Below are positions 31,124 to 35,900 of a stretch of DNA of 35,900 nucleotides, in pieces (positions within the stretch are counted from its first letter, which is position 1; each line of letters opens with the position of its first letter). The notes beneath the pieces were generated by a model. The model was not told where the DNA came from, made no database searches, and saw only the letters and a list, made by a program, of their open reading frames with translations. Source of the stretch: Catenaria anguillulae PL171 (Eukaryota > Blastocladiomycota > Blastocladiomycetes > Blastocladiales > Catenariaceae); NCBI GenBank assembly GCA_002102555.1, contig MCFL01000244.1, forward strand, positions 1 to 35,900, in the 5' to 3' direction. A program made the position numbers and the translations under genes.

Positions 31124-33673
31124 TTAAGGAGCTGTTGATGAAGCTTTGGCTGAGTGATACGAAGCTGTGGGCCGAAAAAAAGACGGCTCTTGTGTGAATC
31201 GTGGCAGCTTGTCGGCTGACTGAGTACTCTGAGCGGGAATCCACGGCGAGGATGGCAAGGGGCCAGCAGCCTGGTTACCGCGGGCGGGAATCGAGGCGAA
31301 GCATGAGTCAGGGTCGCTGTCGTAGACTGCATCCCCGCCATCCATCTGCAATCGACTCTTGATTTGGCTGTGAACGTAATCGACAGCAAGCGACAAAAGA
31401 CCGCCCGCAACTGCGCGGAAAACACTCGTGTTCTGTTGTCTCGGCGATGGAGAGTTCATGGGCGACGACGACGGAGTAGGCGAATCCGCGGTCTGGCTCG
31501 ACGCAAGCTCATTGAGCGCATCCTGCAACTTTTTTGACTCAATCACGTTCCACTTGGCATGGCCAGAGCTTGGAGCTTGCTCGCGGGCCGGCTTGCGGCG
31601 TCGTCCCTCGCGCCGCCGGCCCTTTGATGCTGCCATCTCAAACGCTTCACGCAACAAGCACGAAGAGCACGTCCCACACTCGCACACCTGTTTGCGGCGA
31701 AGCTCAACAAACCGCGATGATGCTTCGTCGGATTCGGATCCAGACTCATCGTCGCAGCCTGATCCTCGGTCGTTCTTGTCGCATTCGTCGGACGATAGGT
31801 CGGAATCGTAGCACTGGTCGCCAAAGTCATCATACTTGAACTTGCCAACGTCGCACAACGCCGCACTGCCACCGCTTTGGTTCACCGTTATCTGAGATGG
31901 GTTGCAAAAGACGCCGAGGCTGACGAGCGAGGTTTCGGCGACTGTGACCGCATCTCGAATTGCTTGCATTGGGTTTCGGCTGGTCCATAGATCCTGAGCC
32001 AACTTTGAGAGTAATGACGGTTCGGGTGCGAGACCGGAGATACGTTCCCACAAGGCAGATGTGGGCGGCTGCCCGTGGAGATTCGCCAATGGAAGAATAA
32101 CGTCAACCAAGAGCGCTTGAGCCGGGGATCGCGTGGCAATGGGTGAATACATGGGTCGACTTTGGGTCGCAAGAGCAAGCTTGAACCGTGGTCGGATATC
32201 TGCCGGCTGCCTCTGCCCCTCGACTGAAAACAATGCACGGTAGGAGTGTGCAGAGGGAAGCGCGAGGATTGCATTGCCCACGTCGAGAATGGCCGACCAC
32301 AGAGTCGCGATGTTGATAGAATCCGGTGCATTTGATCCAATTGACCCTGTCGACGCATACGGGTGCACATGAAAGACTGCCCGTTCATACTGCTCGATAA
32401 ATTGTACGAGAAACTCGTGATCAATCGGACGCAGCCGGCCCAACGTGCATGTGGACCGTGCCACAACACGAGCTGCCGACCTTGGTTCTCTAGTGCCAGA
32501 CCCGGATCCAGATTCAGTGACGAATTGCTGGATTTGCTGCAATATGGACTTTCCTAACTTCTTTTCCAGGTACAAATGCACCGTACTCACTTCCCATGTC
32601 TGCACGTTTCGCGCCAAGTACATGGCCGAAGCACCCATTGGCAACCGTGGTGGCCCGCGCGAAACGCCAGCGTTGCCCCGTGCATGCCCACCCAAAAACG
32701 GTTTGGCAATCGGGACCCAGTCGACGGGCCACATTGCCCTTGCCGAACCATGTTGCAGCGACTTGCACCACGCCACGTAAAGGACCTGGAGTTGGGGCGA
32801 CTGCCATTGGCGTTGGGCCTCGGCTGGATCGGTGTCTAGTGCAACTGCTTCCGCAAGGAGTTGTGGGACATGGAGTTCGTTGACGTCAAGCATTGGGAGG
32901 GTCTTTGCGCCGTAGCGCCGAAGCGACGAATGGGCATTTGGGGTATTAGGTGGAGCGCATAAGAGGGTGGGTATCGGAGAGTTAATTGAGGAACTGATAG
33001 GTTTCACGCTTGGATTGGGAGAGCCTACGCTCGGGCCTAAGATGATTTGTTTCGGCGCTTGCGGAGGCGTGGTGGCAGCAACACGATTGGAACCATTATC
33101 CCCAAAGGAATCGTGGTCGGATGCGTTAGACGCAGTTGAAGAGCCGAGGATTGGCGATGCCGCTGCCCAACCGAAGTACTTTGCAGACCAGTGAACAGAG
33201 AGGGGGATTCAGGCAACAAATTGAGCGCCCGCAACTCGCTTACGTCCAAGACGCTTTGCGAGTTCCTTCGGACGGTCACATTGTGAGAAAAAGATCCAAA
33301 TTGCTGGATGTTCCTGAATTTTCAATTGAGACAATGCTCAGACCAGAGTCGGACCGAGTGGGAATGGTCGGCTTTGTGCTTTGCCTTTGCGCGGATGACG
33401 TGATGCGTGATACGCCCAAGCGTATGCAATGGACAATGCACATGCAGTGCTGGATACAAGGACGGTGATGAGGACCACGACGATGGGAGAGCGCTTCGTG
33501 GGCTGCCTGACAACTTGACGAACTGGCAGCCAGATGCGTCAGAGTTTGTTGTCTGCACTTGGGATTGTGACGTATGGGAATCATACCTCGTCCTCATTAG
33601 CAGTCACACCAGCATTTACAGCGACCGAGACGACCGCCAATACGATGGAGGCGACAACTGCCGGACAATACAT
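31124..33673 (-). CDS. Large uncharacterised protein with two N-terminal hydrophobic segments
   Basis: Modelled exons: 33673-33587, 33502-33344, 33303-33244 and 33178-31124; all junctions phase 0; 786 residues. The last exon is a solid open frame. The 65-nt GTAAGC intron before it is convincing, but the first two introns (84 and 40 nt) are tentative. The N-terminus would have MYCPAVVASIVLAVVSVAV, a short loop (NEDEPTKRSP), then IVVVLITVLVSSTACALSIA and a basic tail, i.e. a signal anchor or membrane hairpin. The long remainder is mostly helical, with FLVQFIEQYERAVFHVHPY and MLDVNELHVPQLLAEAV. It then has an acidic run (SSDECDKNDRGSGCDDESGS), a cysteine cluster (VCECGTCSSC) and an Arg/Lys-rich stretch (SKGRRREGRRRKPAREQ) before a Ser/Pro-rich end. 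No family is recognised. If the hydrophobic exons belong to another transcript, the protein could be soluble or nuclear. Confidence 0.5.
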
Positions 33674-34369
33674 GATGGGGCAGCGAGCGGGGGTTGATCA
33701 GTCGGCATCCAAATCTCTGGGTAAACGCTCAAATGCTCCAGTAAGCATTTGCCGCAACATTCGAGAGTCATTCATTCAGCTAAACAAGTACATTGCATTC
33801 GGTTTTGTACTAGTGAGATCCATTTACGTCTGTAGGGGTCTGCTCGAAGTGCGAAGTGCGGTGCTGCGCGATGGTTGTCAGGGGCTCGAGTCTTGCTTGG
33901 TTTCGCAAACGCGCGTCTGGCCGTTTGCGTGCAGTGCCCGTGTGAAAAAAAAAGGAGAGGTCATCTTGATTTCCGCGTTGTTGGGTGTGTATATTTTGAG
34001 TAGAGAAAGAGAATAGGAGGGAAAGGAAAGTGCAGTACAAGGAATACGAAAGAACAAGCAAAGAAGCGTTAAGCCTAACAGATTATCGCAGCCAGCCAGG
34101 CAACCCGAATCCGCGGGCGCCGGCTCAACCAGATGGAATGCGAAGCGATGGGCCGGTGATACCACCACAACGAAGAAAGGGAGGCGATGTGCAGTGAGAC
34201 GACATTGCAAGATGCGATAGATGTCATTGATTGAGCTAAGCACAAGGCGTAGACTCAGCGGTCGAAAGCAAAACGAAGAAAACAAGAACGAGGAAAGATG
34301 CAAAACTAAAGAGTATAGGGGATGAAAGACAGCAAGCGAGATAAGGATGGGCCAACCGTGTCCAAGGCA
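33674..34369. other. Intergenic region between two minus-strand genes
   Basis: This holds the promoter of the gene to the left and the 3' UTR of the MAPKK gene. From about 33945 to 34360 the plus strand is purine-rich, so the MAPKK trailer is pyrimidine-rich. The open frames in it are low-complexity. Nothing else is recognised. Confidence 0.45.
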
Positions 34370-35623
34370 TTACTTGCCAAGCTTTTCCTTGCACTCCATT
34401 GCCCAGGCCGCCATGTCAAGCTTGTTTTCGCGAGACTTTTTGACAAATGCGTGTTGCTAAGCAAAGAGAACGAACACGCGTCAGCCAATTTGGACCACAC
34501 GATGGCAACAGCAAAACGTACATTGAGTTGCGCTGGTGTTGGCCGCTTTGCGGGATCCTTGATCAAGCACACGGACACGAAATCCTCAAACTCGGACGAG
34601 AACGTATTTGACGGCAACTTGGGTACCTCTTCGTTGACAATGTACTCGAGCAGCTCGATCACGGCCAAGTTCTTTTCCTCCTCGCCATTGGGCGGGAATG
34701 GGAATCGTCCTGTGGCGAGTTCCATGAGCGCAATGCCCAAGGACCAAATGTCGGACTGCACACCATAATCGCTTCCCTTGATGCGCTCGGGAGACATGTA
34801 TGCCGACGTGCCGACAAACGTCTTGACGACCGAGTCAATGGCTTCGCCAGAGACACCGAAATCGCAAAGCTTGACCTCGCCCTGAGAGTTGATGAGGATG
34901 TTGTTCGGCTTGACATCTAATAATAGTACGGGTCCACGTCAGTCAAAACGGGCTACGAGCATCTCATAAGAGTATGTCGGTACGAACCTCGATGGATGAT
35001 CCGGTGGGTCAGGTACAAGTAAATGAGACCCTCGAGTACTGCCACGGAAATCTTGCCAAGGACCTCCTCTTGCAACTTGCCGAGTTTGTGGTAAATGTAA
35101 TCGAGTGATCTAGTTTGAGCGCAAGATGTGAGGCAATAATGAACCACGGGCAGGGATCAAGAAGCAAAAAGCATACCCGAGGTCCATGAACTCCATGCAA
35201 ATCAAAATCTCGCCCTCATGAATGAATGCGCCGTAAAAGCCGACAATGTAATCCGAATGGCACGAATGCAAAATCTGCAACTCGCGGACCACCTGCTTCT
35301 TCAACTTTTCCACCTCGGCCTCTGTGATCTTTTGGCCCCCGATCAATGAACAACGCCTTGCGCGCCATGACCCGGCCCGATGGCCGATGCAGCACCTTCT
35401 TGACGGTCCCTCCGTTTCCATGTCCGAGCTCGCCGAGCTCGTCAAAGTCGGCCGCCTGGAGATCCACCTTGACCAACTGATTTTCGACGGCTAGCTTGGA
35501 GATGCCAGCGGTGATGGATTCAATGTCGGCCGTGGCTTTTGGGGTGGGGACGGGCGCATTGTTTTCGGGCAGCTTGAGGCCCTTGAAGTTGCGCTTCTTC
35601 TTCAAGCCTGCGGGTGAATCCAT
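34370..35623 (-). CDS. MAP kinase kinase (dual-specificity, MEK/Ste7 type)
   Basis: Exons 35623-35177, 35109-34988, 34916-34522 and 34456-34370; introns of 67, 71 and 65 nt; about 349 residues. The N-terminus carries a MAPK-docking-like basic/hydrophobic element ([13 protein letters not shown]). Kinase motifs follow in order: P-loop GHGNGGTV (67-74), catalytic Lys in VMARK (K89), hinge [23 protein letters not shown] in LCDFGVSG, an activation loop with the MAPKK S-x3-T spacing (SVVKTFVGT), then [20 protein letters not shown]. The C-lobe ends [20 protein letters not shown]. Role: phosphorylates a MAPK on TxY in mating, filamentation or cell-wall integrity pathways; the branch cannot be assigned here. 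In exon 1 the frame breaks once at a C5 run (35336-35340; G5 on the coding strand). Four bases instead of five restore [19 protein letters not shown], so a homopolymer error is likely. Confidence 0.95.
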
Positions 35624-35900
35624 GGTGAAAAAAAAGTGGTGGGCGGTGGAGGAAGGGATGCGCGCGTATGCCTGGTCGTGCGTGAAGCAATACCGAGCGA
35701 CAATTAATCGATGCTATCTGCCTGGTAACAGGAAACAGGACCACGAGACGGAAAGGGCCAAGGTTGGTTAATAAGTCCAAGACAGGTTCGCGCGTTCGCA
35801 ACAAATTGGCGTTACAGAGCGGGGCAGCGGAAAAAAAAAAGAACAATACGACAACGCACCACCAATGGTTGACAGAGAAAGAGCGTATGGCGAAGCAGAA

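Noticed and set aside
1-35900. Transposons, retroelements, virus-like elements, CRISPR
   Set aside because: No transposase, reverse transcriptase, capsid or long terminal repeats were seen in any frame. Gene order is explained by host genes.

Overview
The window looks like nuclear DNA of a fungus, most likely an early-diverging zoosporic lineage (Blastocladiomycota or Chytridiomycota). This is an inference. The genes are dense, GC-rich and cut by short introns (about 48-95 nt). The set mixes fungal signatures (a fungal-type MAPKK, an OCH1-like GT32 glycosyltransferase, a ferric reductase) with genes often lost in Dikarya (TPX2 with its Aurora-binding motif, a FAM177 protein). I found no transposon, virus-like element, CRISPR array or rRNA.

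Layout, left to right: the C-terminus of a choline/ethanolamine phosphotransferase (+), with an in-frame UGA-CUA followed by 90 open codons; CMC1, a mitochondrial twin-Cx9C protein (-); a ferric reductase/NADPH oxidase-family protein (+, 2.47-4.85 kb); Tra1/TRRAP, the giant pseudokinase of SAGA/NuA4 (+, 5.56-16.76 kb); dynactin p24 (DCTN3, +); an OCH1-like glycosyltransferase (-); FAM177 (+); a secreted Cys-rich protein with a hydrophobic tail (-); a tRNA-Ser gene whose anticodon reads ACT (-); TPX2 (-); a type I membrane protein whose transmembrane helix is completed across an intron (+); a coiled-coil protein (-); a large unrecognised protein with two N-terminal hydrophobic segments (-); and a MAP kinase kinase (-).

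The genes do not form one pathway. They are housekeeping functions: lipid synthesis, cytochrome oxidase assembly, transcription co-activation, dynein cargo, spindle assembly, N-glycan elongation and signalling. Neighbours are mostly arranged divergently or convergently and share intergenic regions of 0.3-1.1 kb.

The main points for a second look are the readthrough-type stop in the first gene, the in-frame UGA in CMC1, the tRNA-Ser(ACT), a donor-site consensus close to GTNCGY instead of GTRAGT, and a cluster of eleven single-base frame breaks confined to 11.5-14.9 kb of TRA1. Similar single breaks occur in homopolymers of the OCH1-like and MAPKK genes and are most simply read as consensus errors. 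No multi-gene system of a clearly new kind is visible.
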